64,000 nucleotides of DNA from Eutrophocola sp965662685 (GCA_965662685.1 CBFIIQ010000006.1:1-64000), one strand, 5' to 3'. Positions 33,922-44,345 are shown, counted from the first letter of the stretch. The notes: generated by a model not told the origin, from the letters alone. Numbers and translations: made by a program.

Positions 33922-34827
33922 CTAAAGAAAGCCTCTCTTGCCCTGCAAACCGCCACCATGCACCACCATTATACGATAATTTTGTGGGAAAAAATCCCTT
34001 TTTTTGATCAGCTCATACAAACCGTATAACATTTTTCCCGAATAGACTGGCTCAAGAGGAATCTCATTGGTCCGTTCGAAGCGCTTGATAAAGCGTAGTA
34101 ACGCTTCAGTGGTTTTAGCATAACCACCAAAATGAAACTTATCATTGATTGACCAGTTACAATGAGAAGTGAGCCCGAATTTCAGGAAATTAGTTCGGAT
34201 TTGATGGTCCAGGTAATTGGTCCCTTTCAACACCTGAAACCCCAATAAAGGAATGGCAGAAGCAGATGCAAGACCCGTCAGCATTGTACCTGTTCCACAA
34301 GCCATACAGACAAGATCAAACTGCTGTTCATCGTAATAGCGTGTCAAGTCAGCGCACCCAGCAACCCCCTCGCTGTTGGCTCCTCCTTCAGGAATCACGA
34401 AGGCATCTGGAAAGCGCTGCTGAAGTGACTGAAGATAGTCCGGATTCTCTTTTTCCCGGTAGATAGACCGGCTAATGCCCTCAAGTAACATTCCGGCTTT
34501 TTTTGCATCTTCAAGACAGGAGTTTAATGGTGAAGATAACTCGCCACGTACCAGTCCAATGGTTTGAAAATTATATAAATGCCCGGCTTCGGCAAGGGCG
34601 TGGAGGTGATTGGACCAGGGTCCGCCAAAGCTTAAAAGGCAGCTTTTCCCCTGCGCCCTGGCCTGGATGAGGTTATATTTAAGTTTGAACCATTTATTGC
34701 CCGAAACAACCGGATGAATCAAATCTGTACGTAGAATAGATAGACTGACGCCGGTACCCTTGAGGAAAGGATCATCAATTTTTTGTACGGGAATTTCAGA
34801 TGTAATGAATTGAGAGCTCAATTCCAT
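33922..34827 (-). CDS. ACC deaminase / D-cysteine desulfhydrase family PLP enzyme
   Basis: I start at the ATG at 34827; a longer frame begins with TTG at 34884 with no ribosome site. The 301-residue protein has VSGNKWFKLKYNL, in which a lysine binds PLP, and SFGGPWSNHLHALA, the substrate loop of this family. Further on are EGGANSEG and VCMACGTGTMLTGL, which hold the phosphate. Family members release ammonia from 1-aminocyclopropane-1-carboxylate or sulfide from D-cysteine; sequence alone does not separate the two. It stands alone. Confidence 0.85.
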   Translation of the reverse strand: MELSSQFITSEIPVQKIDDPFLKGTGVSLSILRTDLIHPVVSGNKWFKLKYNLIQARAQGKSCLLSFGGPWSNHLHALAEAGHLYNFQTIGLVRGELSSPLNSCLEDAKKAGMLLEGISRSIYREKENPDYLQSLQQRFPDAFVIPEGGANSEGVAGCADLTRYYDEQQFDLVCMACGTGTMLTGLASASAIPLLGFQVLKGTNYLDHQIRTNFLKFGLTSHCNWSINDKFHFGGYAKTTEALLRFIKRFERTNEIPLEPVYSGKMLYGLYELIKKRDFFPQNYRIMVVHGGGLQGKRGFL

Positions 34828-34902
34828 AGACTGGTTCCGGCAAAGCAAAAAGGCATTATCTCTTTTCACAAAGGCAGTAGACAATGCCTGAAAGTGTATT
34901 TG

Positions 34903-35277
34903 TCAATTCAGAACAATATATCCCCTGTAGGATAGACAATTCTTTACAACTCTTTCGCGCTCCTGCAAGGCATCACCTGTACCCCGCAAAGTTCCGGTAG
35001 CTGCACCTATTCCAGCTGCGCGCTTGGCTGTATTACTATTTCCTGCAGCAGCACCAATCACTCCGCCTGCGACAGCACCTGCTGCCGCTCCTGTAGCAAC
35101 TTTTCGCCCTGCCTGTACTTCATCAGCGAAAACATAACACTCCTGTAAATCAGCCTCATAGGCCTGTGGATCAATCCCTTTCGTATCAACGATAGGCCGA
35201 TTGCCGGTTATTTCATCCACCTGACGACAGGATGACAACAGGCTCAGGAACAAAATAACAATCACCGAATAATTCAT
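34903..35277 (-). CDS. Glycine-zipper lipoprotein
   Basis: I start at the ATG at 35277, five bases after GGAGGA. The 124-residue product has a lipoprotein signal ending LLSSC. The middle is a glycine zipper (TGAAAGAVAGGVIGAAAG, then GIGAATGTLRG) like that of the SlyB and Rick_17kDa families. The C-terminal part has a conserved cysteine (VVKNCLSYRGY). Such lipoproteins sit in the outer membrane and insert their zipper helices into it. The two free cysteines may form a disulfide. It is a single gene. Confidence 0.82.
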   Translation of the reverse strand: MNYSVIVILFLSLLSSCRQVDEITGNRPIVDTKGIDPQAYEADLQECYVFADEVQAGRKVATGAAAGAVAGGVIGAAAGNSNTAKRAAGIGAATGTLRGTGDALQERERVVKNCLSYRGYIVLN

Positions 35278-35492
35278 GACTTCCTCCAATTGCAGGTCTC
35301 ATCCTGATTAACGCATTAACCAGCTGAAGGTTTACTGAATAACAAAGGAAAATTTTATGAGCAATTACTTGCTGATGAGAGGAAACAGCAGGATCAGATA
35401 TGACCTGCAATGATTTCTGGCTAAAAGCATCTGTATACCAGGAGCATTAAAATCAACCAGGTGAATAATGAAGAGTAAGAAAGGGATATAAA

Positions 35493-35569
35493 TGGCGGAC
35501 CGGACGGGACTCGAACCCGCGACCTCCGGCGTGACAGGCCGGCATTCTAACCAGCTGAACTACCGGTCC
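35493..35569 (-). tRNA. tRNA-Asp (GTC)
   Basis: A 77-nt tRNA. The acceptor GGACCGG pairs with CCGGTCC, discriminator G, encoded CCA. The anticodon loop CCTGTCACG gives GTC. Confidence 0.95.
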
Positions 35570-35617
35570 GTAGAATGATATACCAGTATAAAACCGGTAT
35601 TATTAAACAAGCGCGCT

Positions 35618-35693
35618 TGGTGGGTGAAGAGGGACTTGAACCCCCGACATTCGCCTTGTAAGGGCGACGCTCTCCCAGCTGAGCTATTCACCC
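35618..35693 (-). tRNA. tRNA-Val (TAC)
   Basis: A 76-nt tRNA. The acceptor GGGTGAA pairs with TTCACCC, discriminator A, encoded CCA. The anticodon loop CCTTACAAG gives TAC. It is encoded 48 bases upstream of tRNA-Asp, a common pairing. Confidence 0.95.
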
Positions 35694-35773
35694 AAAGCGC
35701 TAAGGCTGGGCATTTTACCTTCTTATGGATGCATGTCAATAAGCCTCTGCCCTGCTTTTTCACTCCTGGCAAA

Positions 35774-38167
35774 TTACTTGGTGGTATAGCGAAAAGTCCC
35801 ATCCCAATCCGGCTCAAGATCGGCATCTCTAAGCTCATTAATTCTGTCCAGATACACATCGTATAGCATTACGCCGGGGTCTCTTTGTTTCAGATTAGTG
35901 AACATTCGCTGGGCTTCATCCCAATCCTGTTCAAGATATTGTTTATAGGCTCGATGATATTCATCTACCAGCCCCTGGAGTGTTTCATCTGCATCATCTT
36001 CCATACACAGCGGCTGATAGATTCGAATCGATGCTTCTTTCCCCTTTACCTGGACCTTGTCAATCAGTCGACAAAGAAAACCCTCCAGATGATCATGGGT
36101 TTCTTCACCTATAAGCAATTTCACACCATAATTTTTGGTAATTCCTTCGAGACGTGACCCCAGATTTACAGCATCACCCAGAACCGTATAGGAACGGCGA
36201 TAGGTAGATCCCATGTCACCAACGTTCATAAAACCGGAATTAATACCTACGCCTATATTAACCTCGGGAAATCCCCTCTCCTCAAACTCAACTTTGAGTT
36301 CTTCCACTTTCTCCAGCATCTCCAGTGCTGCCTTCACGGCATTAAGCCGGTGATCAGGGTCATTTAAAGGGGCTCCCCAAAAAGCCATCACCATATCCCC
36401 CACATATTTATCGATAGTCCCGCTATGGTCGAAAATAATACCTGTAATGGGTGTGAAGAAATCATTTAGCAGGGTTTTTAATTGCCCCGCAGAGAGGGAT
36501 TCTGAAATGTTGGTAAAGCTTCGAATATCAGAAAACAATACACTAAGCTCTTTACTCTCTCCTTCAAAATTATAGGCATCTGGATTGTTGAGCATGGCAT
36601 CGATATGCGCCGGCGGTACATATTGGTCAAACATACCTTTGATAGCCCGGCGGCTCAGCCCCTCTTTAAGGAAGCCATAGGTCAGATTAACAACGGTAAT
36701 CAAAAAGATAAGAAAGATAATTATTATCAAGGAAATATCGAGATTGTAATCTGACCATAATTTGAAATTAAGTGCTGTTACCCCAAGCATAAAAGACAAG
36801 CTTGAAAGCAGGAGTAATGCCGGGCCAAGCATGGGATAAACCAGAGACAGAAAAACACCCGAAATCACTATAGTGGCAATGACAGCGCCCTCTTCCCAAT
36901 CCGGCTTGGACGGAAAAGGTTCATTCTGGGCCCCTGTCAAAAGCGATATGGCATTATCAAGTTGATTGCCTGACTCGACATTGCCCTGTGAATTATCCAG
37001 AGTAAAGGCTGGTGCCGCTGACAAAAGGGCGTTTAGGACATTGGCGTGAACTTCAACACCCGGGAACACAGATTCTATCGGGGCAGAACGCAAATCAAAA
37101 AGTCCGGTAGCCGTCGCCCCTACAAGCGCAAGGCTGTTAAACAGCGCTTCCTCCTGCTCCGGGCTAAGGCTGTCATCAAGAACGTCAACTGCACTGATAT
37201 AAGTATAAGGGCTGTTTTGGCCTACATTAGAGGTTCCGGCATAAGGAATTAATACCTGGCCTATGCTGTCTGTAGGAATAAAAATTTGTCCCACTTTTAT
37301 TCCGGTAAGTCGATCAAACTGGCCCGTCAGGTCAGCTTCAGTCTGTATTTCAAAGTTATCTTCAAAAAAATACAGGCGCATCATTTCCAGTGCCAGTGAA
37401 GGATAGAGATTATTACCAAAACGCATAACCAGTGGTGTTCTTCTTAACACCCCATCAGCATCAGGAATAGTGTCAAAAAAACCGGCTCCTCTTGCCGATC
37501 TCTTCAGGATGTCGACATTTCCTTCGTATCCTATAGCTTGCAGAAAGCTTATTGCCTGGGTTCTTTCTTCATCCAGCTGAATAATTGGCTCGGGTAAATC
37601 GCCGTAACGCATGGTATTAGCAGACTTGAACGAAACCCCAAGCACCGTATCCAGCAATTCCATTTGTTCCGCAAAATGCAGATCCCCATCCAGCAAATTA
37701 CTCCATTGCTCCAGTTGAGTTTCGTCAGGCAGGTTTGACGCAAGGTCACTACCATCACTTTTTTCCCGCAGTTCCGCCATCAGGTTTCTTTCCGGCTCGG
37801 GGAAGTAATAATCAAAACCAAGCACTATGACGCCATAATTCGCTAACTTGCTAACCAGATCACCAAAATCAAAACGTGACCAGGGCCAGCGCCCATAAGT
37901 GGATAAACTGCGCTCATCAATATCAATAACGACTATTTTATGTTCCGTTGCTTTAGGGGTTTCCAGCATAAAGGTGAAACGTTGATCATAAATAAGGTTA
38001 TCCAGTCTCTGGAATAAGCCAATGATTGTGGGGTTGTTGCTGGTTTCGAGGGTGAAAACAAAAACGGTGGCCAGCAAGCCAATAAATACCGGCAGCCTTG
38101 CGCCTTTGAGAAGCTCAAACTTTAGTCTATTGAGGAATTTGAGTAAGAAGGAAAATACTTCCATCAA
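35774..38167 (-). CDS. CHASE2 domain adenylate cyclase
   Basis: This 797-residue membrane protein has an N-terminal helix (about 24-43), a periplasmic CHASE2 sensor domain (VIDIDERSLSTYGRWPWSR is its typical start), three closely spaced helices (about 420-500), and a class III nucleotide cyclase domain. The metal-binding aspartates are in LFSDIRSFT and YVGDMVMAF. Lys in GTIDKYVGD and Asp in VLGDAVNLGSR fit ATP as substrate; the transition-state Asn and Arg are also there. It should make cAMP in response to a periplasmic signal. It stands alone, upstream of tRNA-Val. Confidence 0.93.
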   Translation of the reverse strand: MMEVFSFLLKFLNRLKFELLKGARLPVFIGLLATVFVFTLETSNNPTIIGLFQRLDNLIYDQRFTFMLETPKATEHKIVVIDIDERSLSTYGRWPWSRFDFGDLVSKLANYGVIVLGFDYYFPEPERNLMAELREKSDGSDLASNLPDETQLEQWSNLLDGDLHFAEQMELLDTVLGVSFKSANTMRYGDLPEPIIQLDEERTQAISFLQAIGYEGNVDILKRSARGAGFFDTIPDADGVLRRTPLVMRFGNNLYPSLALEMMRLYFFEDNFEIQTEADLTGQFDRLTGIKVGQIFIPTDSIGQVLIPYAGTSNVGQNSPYTYISAVDVLDDSLSPEQEEALFNSLALVGATATGLFDLRSAPIESVFPGVEVHANVLNALLSAAPAFTLDNSQGNVESGNQLDNAISLLTGAQNEPFPSKPDWEEGAVIATIVISGVFLSLVYPMLGPALLLLSSLSFMLGVTALNFKLWSDYNLDISLIIIIFLIFLITVVNLTYGFLKEGLSRRAIKGMFDQYVPPAHIDAMLNNPDAYNFEGESKELSVLFSDIRSFTNISESLSAGQLKTLLNDFFTPITGIIFDHSGTIDKYVGDMVMAFWGAPLNDPDHRLNAVKAALEMLEKVEELKVEFEERGFPEVNIGVGINSGFMNVGDMGSTYRRSYTVLGDAVNLGSRLEGITKNYGVKLLIGEETHDHLEGFLCRLIDKVQVKGKEASIRIYQPLCMEDDADETLQGLVDEYHRAYKQYLEQDWDEAQRMFTNLKQRDPGVMLYDVYLDRINELRDADLEPDWDGTFRYTTK

Positions 38168-38264
38168 GCTGGGTTCCAGAGGTTTTTCACATTATAAGCG
38201 AAAGCACTGTACATGACAGTGTCCAGTCGTTAACATCACGACCCGATTTGTAGCACGTAACATC

Positions 38265-38621
38265 ATGGAAATATTCAAGAAATTTACATTTGAAGCAGCG
38301 CACCGGCTGCCCAACGTGCCGGCCGGGCATAAATGTGCGCGCTTGCATGGACATTCCTATTCTCTGGAGGTGCATGTGAGTGGGCAACCCGATTCTGATC
38401 TGGGCTGGATAATGGATTTTGCCGACATCACCAAGGCGTTAGACCCCATAATCAGTCAGCTCGACCACTACTATCTTAATGATATTGCCGGATTGGAAAA
38501 TCCAACCAGTGAAAATATCGTGCGCTGGGTGTGGCCTCAAATAAAGAAAGTATTGCCAGCGCTCTCAAAACTGGTGATCAGTGAAACCTGCACCAGTGGA
38601 TGCGTGTATTACGGAGAATAA
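38265..38621 (+). CDS. queD: 6-carboxy-5,6,7,8-tetrahydropterin synthase
   Basis: QueD turns dihydroneopterin triphosphate into 6-carboxytetrahydropterin, the first committed step toward preQ0. The 118-residue chain has the zinc ligands in EAAHRL and HGHSY, the catalytic Cys in KCARLHGH, and MDFADITK plus LDHYYLND as expected. The end, SETCTSGCVYYGE, holds the Glu that binds pterin. It is monocistronic and divergent from the cyclase gene, and is separate from queC and queE at 58-59 kb and queF at 4 kb. Confidence 0.96.
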   Translation: MEIFKKFTFEAAHRLPNVPAGHKCARLHGHSYSLEVHVSGQPDSDLGWIMDFADITKALDPIISQLDHYYLNDIAGLENPTSENIVRWVWPQIKKVLPALSKLVISETCTSGCVYYGE

Positions 38622-38697
38622 TCTTTATTAGCAAAAGCGCGTTTAGCAAATTTGCCCTACAGTTTCCGCTCGCCCCGATAAACTTTGAACTAAATTT

Positions 38698-39417
38698 TCA
38701 ACTGCTCGTTTTGGCCTTACCGGGTAAAGCCCACTCAATTGGGCGTTGCCCTGTTTTGACAAGATATTCATTAGCCTGCGAGAAATGCTTACATCCCAGA
38801 AAGCCACGATGAGCGGATAGTGGCGATGGATGGGGGGCCTGCAACACCAGATGTCTGTCCCGATCAATGATCTGGCCTTTTTTCTGGGCATAACTCCCCC
38901 AAAGCAAAAAAACCAGGTGCTCACGGTTATCATTTAATAACGATATAACTTTATCAGTAAAACGTTCCCATCCTTTGCCCTGATGAGAGGCAGCATTGCC
39001 TTTTTCCACACTTAGTACTGCATTTAACAGGAGAACCCCCTGCTCGGCCCAACTTTGCAAATAGCCATGATCAGGAGCAGTAATAGACAGGTCATTGTTA
39101 ATTTCCTTGTAAATATTAATTAGCGAAGGAGGAATCCGCACGCCGGGTAGAACGGAAAAGCAAAGTCCATGAGCCTGCCCTGGCCCGTGGTAGGGATCTT
39201 GCCCAAGGATGACAACCCTGACCCTGTCAAAGGGCGTGCTGTCCAAGGCATTAAAAATGAGTTCCCCGGGCGGGTATATTTGTTTCCCCTGCGCCTTTTC
39301 CTGTTTCAGAAATTCACGCAGTGCAATCATGTAGTCCTGATTGAATTCGGCTTGCAGGCGTTCCAGCCAGGAATGGTCGAGCTTGATTTTCCTGTCGCCG
39401 GAACTGGAAATCACCAT
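38698..39417 (-). CDS. ung: Uracil-DNA glycosylase
   Basis: This 239-residue family 1 enzyme removes uracil from DNA. GQDPYHGPGQAHG carries the catalytic Asp that activates water, LLLNAVLSVEKG recognises uracil, and HPSPLSAHRGFLG carries the catalytic His and the Leu that enters the DNA helix. Length is close to E. coli Ung (229). It lies 70 bases downstream of lysS on the same strand. The all-alpha dUTPase at 7562 works against the same lesion. Confidence 0.97.
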   Translation of the reverse strand: MVISSSGDRKIKLDHSWLERLQAEFNQDYMIALREFLKQEKAQGKQIYPPGELIFNALDSTPFDRVRVVILGQDPYHGPGQAHGLCFSVLPGVRIPPSLINIYKEINNDLSITAPDHGYLQSWAEQGVLLLNAVLSVEKGNAASHQGKGWERFTDKVISLLNDNREHLVFLLWGSYAQKKGQIIDRDRHLVLQAPHPSPLSAHRGFLGCKHFSQANEYLVKTGQRPIEWALPGKAKTSS

Positions 39418-39487
39418 GCCCTCCCGAATAGACTGTTCCTTAATTTATTGTTCAATCTTGCGCTAAACCTGTAATTCACTTTACAGC

Positions 39488-40996
39488 TCAAGCATTCACC
39501 GGACGCATATGGGGAAATAATAAAACATCACGAATTGAGGCAGAATCTGTAAACAACATTACCAGGCGATCAATCCCAATACCCTCGCCTGCAGTCGGCG
39601 GCATTCCATACTCAAGAGCAGTAATATAATCCTGATCGAAATGCATGGCCTCGTCATCGCCTGCGTCTTTCTCTGCTACCTGGGCCTTGAAACGTTCTGC
39701 CTGATCTTCTGAATCGTTGAGTTCAGAGAAACCATTGGCGATTTCGCGACCACCGATAAACAATTCAAAACGATCACTGATCGCAGGATTATCATCATTA
39801 CGTCTTGCCAGTGGAGAAACTTCGGTTGGGTATTCCGTAATAAAGGTTGGCTGTTGTAACCATTCTTCGACTTTCTCCTCAAAAATCTCAAGCTGTATTT
39901 TTCCAGTACCCCAATTGTCTTTCACAGCTATGCCCATGGATTTTGCCAGGGCAGACACTTCTTCATAGTTTTCAAGCTGCGCCAAAGTAACGCCATCTAC
40001 CTTCTCCAAAATAGCATCAAGCAAGGTCATGCGGGTAAAGGGTTGATCAAAATCCAGTTCAACGTCCTGATAAGTCACTTTTCCTGAGCCAATAACCTCA
40101 TGGGCAATCTTGCGCAACATGTCTTCTGTCAAACTCATCAAATCATGATAGTCAGCATAAGCCTGATAAAACTCCAGCATGGTAAATTCGGGATTATGGC
40201 GCGTGGACAGGCCTTCGTTACGAAAGTTGCGATTAAGCTCAAATACCCGCTCAAAGCCTCCTACGACCAGCCTCTTGAGATACAGCTCAGGCGCTATTCG
40301 TAAATACATATCCTGATCCAGGGAATTATGATGAGTGATAAATGGCCTGGCTACTGCACCGCCTGGAATTACCTGCATCATTGGTGTTTCCACTTCCATG
40401 TAGCGCTCTTCATTCATGAAATTTCGAATGGCGCTGACAATTCTGGAGCGAATGATAAAGGTTTCGCGCGCATCCTCATTGGCAATCAGATCCACGTAGC
40501 GCTGGCGATAACGCACTTCAGTATCTGTCAGACCCTTATGTTTGTCGGGTAGAGGACGCAGCGATTTTGTCAGCAGGGAAATTTCCTGTACCCGAATACT
40601 GAGTTCGCCTTTATCCGTTCTAAAAATATGTCCCTTGGTACCGATAATGTCACCAAGGTCCCAACTTTTAATTTCCGCCCTTTCGTCTTCGGGAAATTCT
40701 TTTATGTTCAGGTATAACTGAATCTGTCCTGTCATATCCTGAATCACAATAAAAGGGCCACGCATCCTGATGATACGCCCAGCCACACAGGCTTCCATAG
40801 CAAGCTCTGCAAGCTCCTCTTTATCCTTGTCGGCATAGGAGGCATGGATATCAGCGGCATAATCACTGCGCCTGAAGCTGTTGGGAAATGCGTTGCGCTG
40901 GGATTTGATAGCATTTAACTTGTCACGACGCTGTGCGATCAGTCTGTTTTCGTCATTGCTGTCAGTCGTTCCAGTGTCTTGTTGCTTATCGCTCAT
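39488..40996 (-). CDS. lysS: Lysine--tRNA ligase (class II)
   Basis: This 502-residue class II synthetase is the length of E. coli LysS (505). The N-terminal OB-fold binds the anticodon (AGRIIRMRGPFIVIQDMTGQIQLYL). Class II motif 2 is in FRNEGLSTRHNPEF and motif 3 in GEGIGIDRLVML. It lies 43 bases downstream of prfB, the conserved prfB-lysS order. It charges tRNA-Lys, whose gene is at 57722 in this window. Confidence 0.98.
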   Translation of the reverse strand: MSDKQQDTGTTDSNDENRLIAQRRDKLNAIKSQRNAFPNSFRRSDYAADIHASYADKDKEELAELAMEACVAGRIIRMRGPFIVIQDMTGQIQLYLNIKEFPEDERAEIKSWDLGDIIGTKGHIFRTDKGELSIRVQEISLLTKSLRPLPDKHKGLTDTEVRYRQRYVDLIANEDARETFIIRSRIVSAIRNFMNEERYMEVETPMMQVIPGGAVARPFITHHNSLDQDMYLRIAPELYLKRLVVGGFERVFELNRNFRNEGLSTRHNPEFTMLEFYQAYADYHDLMSLTEDMLRKIAHEVIGSGKVTYQDVELDFDQPFTRMTLLDAILEKVDGVTLAQLENYEEVSALAKSMGIAVKDNWGTGKIQLEIFEEKVEEWLQQPTFITEYPTEVSPLARRNDDNPAISDRFELFIGGREIANGFSELNDSEDQAERFKAQVAEKDAGDDEAMHFDQDYITALEYGMPPTAGEGIGIDRLVMLFTDSASIRDVLLFPHMRPVNA

Positions 40997-41039
40997 TTAT
41001 TGTTCCGTCAGTAACTAGGTGAATTAATCGTTTCAGGTC

Positions 41040-42138
41040 TTAAAGACCCATTTTCAGACTGGCTTCCATAAACTTGTCCAGATCGCCATCAAGCACCGCA
41101 CCGGTATTACTGGATTCTATATTCGTGCGCAAATCCTTGATTCTAGATGCATCCAGTACATAGGAACGAATCTGGCTACCCCAGCCAATATCCGCTTTTT
41201 CATCTTCTATTTCCTGTTGGCTTTCTTTTTGTTTGAGTTCTTCCAGCTCATATAACTTGGCTTTCAATTGCTTGATCGCCATATCCTTGTTCTTATGTTG
41301 TGAACGCTGATTCTGGCATTGTACAACGATGCCAGTAGGTTCATGGGTAAGTCTGATGGCCGAATCTGTCTTGTTGACATGCTGACCACCGGCACCGCTT
41401 GCACGATAGGTGTCTACCCTTACCTGGCTCATATCCAGTTCAATTTCAATATCATCATCGACTTCCGGAGAAACAAAAACTGACGCAAAAGAAGTATGGC
41501 GTCTGTTGCCAGAATCAAAGGGTGACTTTCTAACCAGTCGATGGACACCGATTTCTGTTCTTAACCAGCCAAAGGCATACTCTCCTTCAAAGTGAAGCGT
41601 TGCACTCTTGATGCCGGCCACTTCCCCGGCAGACACTTCAACCAGCTCAGTTTTAAATTCCTTCTGTTCGCCCCAGCGCAGGTACATCCTCAACAGCATT
41701 TCTGCCCAGTCCTGGGCTTCGGTACCGCCTGATCCGGCTTGTATATCAAGATAGGCATTGTTCGCATCCATAGCCCCGGAAAACATGCGCAGAAACTCAA
41801 GTTTCTCCAGCGAGACTATCGATTCATCAAGATCTGCCAGTGCCTCATGTAAAAGACTTTCATCGTCCTCTTCACGCGCCAGCTCAACCAGTTCCTGGAT
41901 ATCAGCAAATGACTTCTCCAGATTGCCAATAGTCAGGACTATTTTTTCAAGGTCAGCTCTCTCTTTTCCCAAAGCCTGGGCATATTCTGGTTTATCCCAG
42001 ACCGCAGATTCACCCAACTCCAGTTCTACTTCCGCAAGTCTCTCCTGTTTGACATCAAAGTCAAAGATACCCCCTGAGCACTTTAACGCGCTCCTGACAG
42101 TCTTTTAGGGTCTCTAGAGGAATATTTACTTCTAACAT
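41040..42138 (-). CDS. prfB: Peptide chain release factor 2 with programmed +1 frameshift
   Basis: RF2 ends translation at UGA and UAA. The gene starts at the ATG at 42138 and reads 25 codons to an in-frame TGA at 42063-42061. Just before it stands AGGGGGTATCTTTGAC: an internal ribosome-site-like AGGGGG, a CTT slip codon and a TGAC stop context, the classic RF2 autoregulatory site. After the +1 shift the frame continues (D-F-D-V) to give 365 residues, the same as E. coli. SPF, the stop-codon reading tripeptide, and GAGGQHVNK, the peptide-release motif, are present; the residue before SGAGGQ is Ala, as in most species. Confidence 0.97.
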
Positions 42139-42238
42139 AGGTATCTGGCCTGAAAAAAGGCGCTATTTTAACTTAATACACCTGTCATTGCCTATGAGCA
42201 GGATGTATCAATCTGTATGAGACCGTATACTTCCCTGC

Positions 42239-44317
42239 TTGGAAAGTAATGCACAGGAAATAACCATCATTACCCCTAAAGACACAACAATTCTGGCCAA
42301 CGCTGCAATTACCTGGAAAGAAAGTGGCCTGCCTCGCTCCGACACCTATGACGATATTTATTTTTCTGCAGCTAATCCGATAGAAGAAAGCCGCCATGTC
42401 TTTATTAACGGCAACGATCTCGAAACCCGCATGCCCCATGTCGGTCATACCCCCCTGGTCATAGGAGAATGTGGCTTTGGATTTGGAATTAATTTTCTGG
42501 TGACCTGTGAACGTTTTTGCGAACTGTCTCCACGTGGCAGCAAAATGCATTTTCTGAGCTGTGAAGCACATCCGGTTTTAAAAAAGGATCTGGAAAGATT
42601 CTACAAAACATTGCCGTCAACGCTTCAACCCTATGCAGAAAACCTGTTGGACCATTATCCCGAACAGGGAAAGGGTTTACACAGAATAGTGTTACAACAT
42701 CAGCAGCATCTTTTTATTCTTGACCTGATTTATGACGATGCCCCTGCTGCTTTCCAGAAGCTGTCCACTCACGCACCCGTAATTGATGCCTGGTATCTGG
42801 ATGGTTACAGTCCATCGAAAAATGAGGCGATGTGGGATACTGATCTCATTAACATTATTGCCAAACTCAGTAAATCGGGAACTACGCTGGCGACTTATTC
42901 TGTTGCCGGCATGGTCAGGGAAAATCTAAAGCACGCAGGCTTTGCAGTGAGCAAGCGCAAGGGTTTCGGCAAGAAACGGCAGATGCTATCAGGTGTAATG
43001 CCTGCTTTAACCAAAATAACTCATCATTGGGAAAAATCCTGGTCAAATCCCTGGCCTGAGAAAGACGCCAAAGTCAGTAAAGTCGGCATTATTGGTGCAG
43101 GTCTGGCCGGTTCTGCAACCGCCCATGCGCTTGCTCTGCGGGGCTATTCTGTCACTGTACTGGAAAAAAATGCCAGCATTGCCAGTGGCGCTTCTGGAAA
43201 CCCGCGCGGCCTTGTCCATTTCAACCCGGGGCGGCAATTGACCCCTGCAAACCTGTTTCGCCTATCCGCCTTCAGCTATGCCGTTCGACATTATCGTAAC
43301 CTCGCTAAACATCACAACTTTGCTTGGCAGTCATGTGGACTGGTACAACTGGCAAGGGACAAAACAGAACTTGAGGAATATAGAAATCTGCTTGAGCAAA
43401 AACTTTATGACTCAGGTTTCATGACGGCTATTAATGCCGAACAAGCCACAAATATATCAGGATTGGCGTTAAGCGATAGCGGACTTTTCTTTCCCCAGGC
43501 CGGTAGTCTTGACCCTGTGGCCTTGTGTCAAACCTGGACCAGTCAGAACACTATAAAGCTTTTTACCAATCGCGATGTATCAGCAATTAATTTTCATGAG
43601 GAGCTATGGCAGGTAGATATGAACGGTCCGAATGGCCCTGAAAAGCAAAAGTTTGATGCCCTTGTTATCTGTGACAATGGTGCGAGCCCCGGACTTGCAC
43701 AGGAAAACAAGTATCCTTTACGTTTCAACTTCGGACAAACTGATTCCTTTAATCTGGATGGTTTAATTCCGGCATCCAGCTTTCTGAAATGTCCTGTAAG
43801 AAAAAAAGGCTATCTTATTCCATGGGGTGATGAGGATCCCTCCCGGATAACCATTGGTGGCAGCTTTGCAGCGGAAGATAAGCATTCAAATGAGCACACT
43901 ACAATGCAGAAGCATAATTTTCAGATGCTCAAGGACATAACACCAGTACTTCATGAGAGCCCAGCATCAGACCTGTACACCGACATAGATAAAATCAGCA
44001 GTAGGCGCGGAATGCGCTGCTCAACGCCTGATTATCTTCCCCTTGCCGGTCCCGTAGAAGAAAAGCACTTAACCAGTAACATTTTTTCCGGATACCAGAG
44101 AAATGCTCGAAAAGAAATTATGTCAAATCCTCACTATTATCCTGGCCTTTATATAAACATAGCCCATGGGTCCAGCGGGCTGGTAACTACGCCACTGCTG
44201 GGGGAATATATTGCTTCACTTATCAGCAGAGAATCGCTGCCAATAAATCACGATGAAATAGCTGCAGTTTTACCGATGAGATATTTGATCAGGGATTTAA
44301 AAAGACAAAAAGCTTGA
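42239..44317 (+). CDS. mnmC: Bifunctional tRNA mnm5s2U methyltransferase/oxidoreductase MnmC
   Basis: MnmC finishes the wobble modification mnm5s2U34. The C-terminal FAD part removes the carboxymethyl group and the N-terminal part then methylates. The 692-residue protein has the SAM-binding GECGFGFGINFL (Cys where Thr is usual), the DAWYLDGYSPSKNEAMW methylase motif, and then the FAD motif VGIIGAGLAGSATAHAL followed by GASGNPRGLVH. I find no ATG upstream of the conserved part; the best start is TTG at 42239 with no clear ribosome site. It is divergent from prfB. Confidence 0.94.
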   Translation: MESNAQEITIITPKDTTILANAAITWKESGLPRSDTYDDIYFSAANPIEESRHVFINGNDLETRMPHVGHTPLVIGECGFGFGINFLVTCERFCELSPRGSKMHFLSCEAHPVLKKDLERFYKTLPSTLQPYAENLLDHYPEQGKGLHRIVLQHQQHLFILDLIYDDAPAAFQKLSTHAPVIDAWYLDGYSPSKNEAMWDTDLINIIAKLSKSGTTLATYSVAGMVRENLKHAGFAVSKRKGFGKKRQMLSGVMPALTKITHHWEKSWSNPWPEKDAKVSKVGIIGAGLAGSATAHALALRGYSVTVLEKNASIASGASGNPRGLVHFNPGRQLTPANLFRLSAFSYAVRHYRNLAKHHNFAWQSCGLVQLARDKTELEEYRNLLEQKLYDSGFMTAINAEQATNISGLALSDSGLFFPQAGSLDPVALCQTWTSQNTIKLFTNRDVSAINFHEELWQVDMNGPNGPEKQKFDALVICDNGASPGLAQENKYPLRFNFGQTDSFNLDGLIPASSFLKCPVRKKGYLIPWGDEDPSRITIGGSFAAEDKHSNEHTTMQKHNFQMLKDITPVLHESPASDLYTDIDKISSRRGMRCSTPDYLPLAGPVEEKHLTSNIFSGYQRNARKEIMSNPHYYPGLYINIAHGSSGLVTTPLLGEYIASLISRESLPINHDEIAAVLPMRYLIRDLKRQKA

Positions 44318-44345
44318 GAAAATTATAGTACAGGTGCGTGGTAAT

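Noticed and set aside
35560..35866. Open frames over tRNA-Asp and tRNA-Val
   Set aside because: They are tRNA read-through frames with no ribosome site.
42185..42571. 128-residue frame opposite the mnmC start
   Set aside because: It overlaps conserved MnmC sequence, including the SAM motif.
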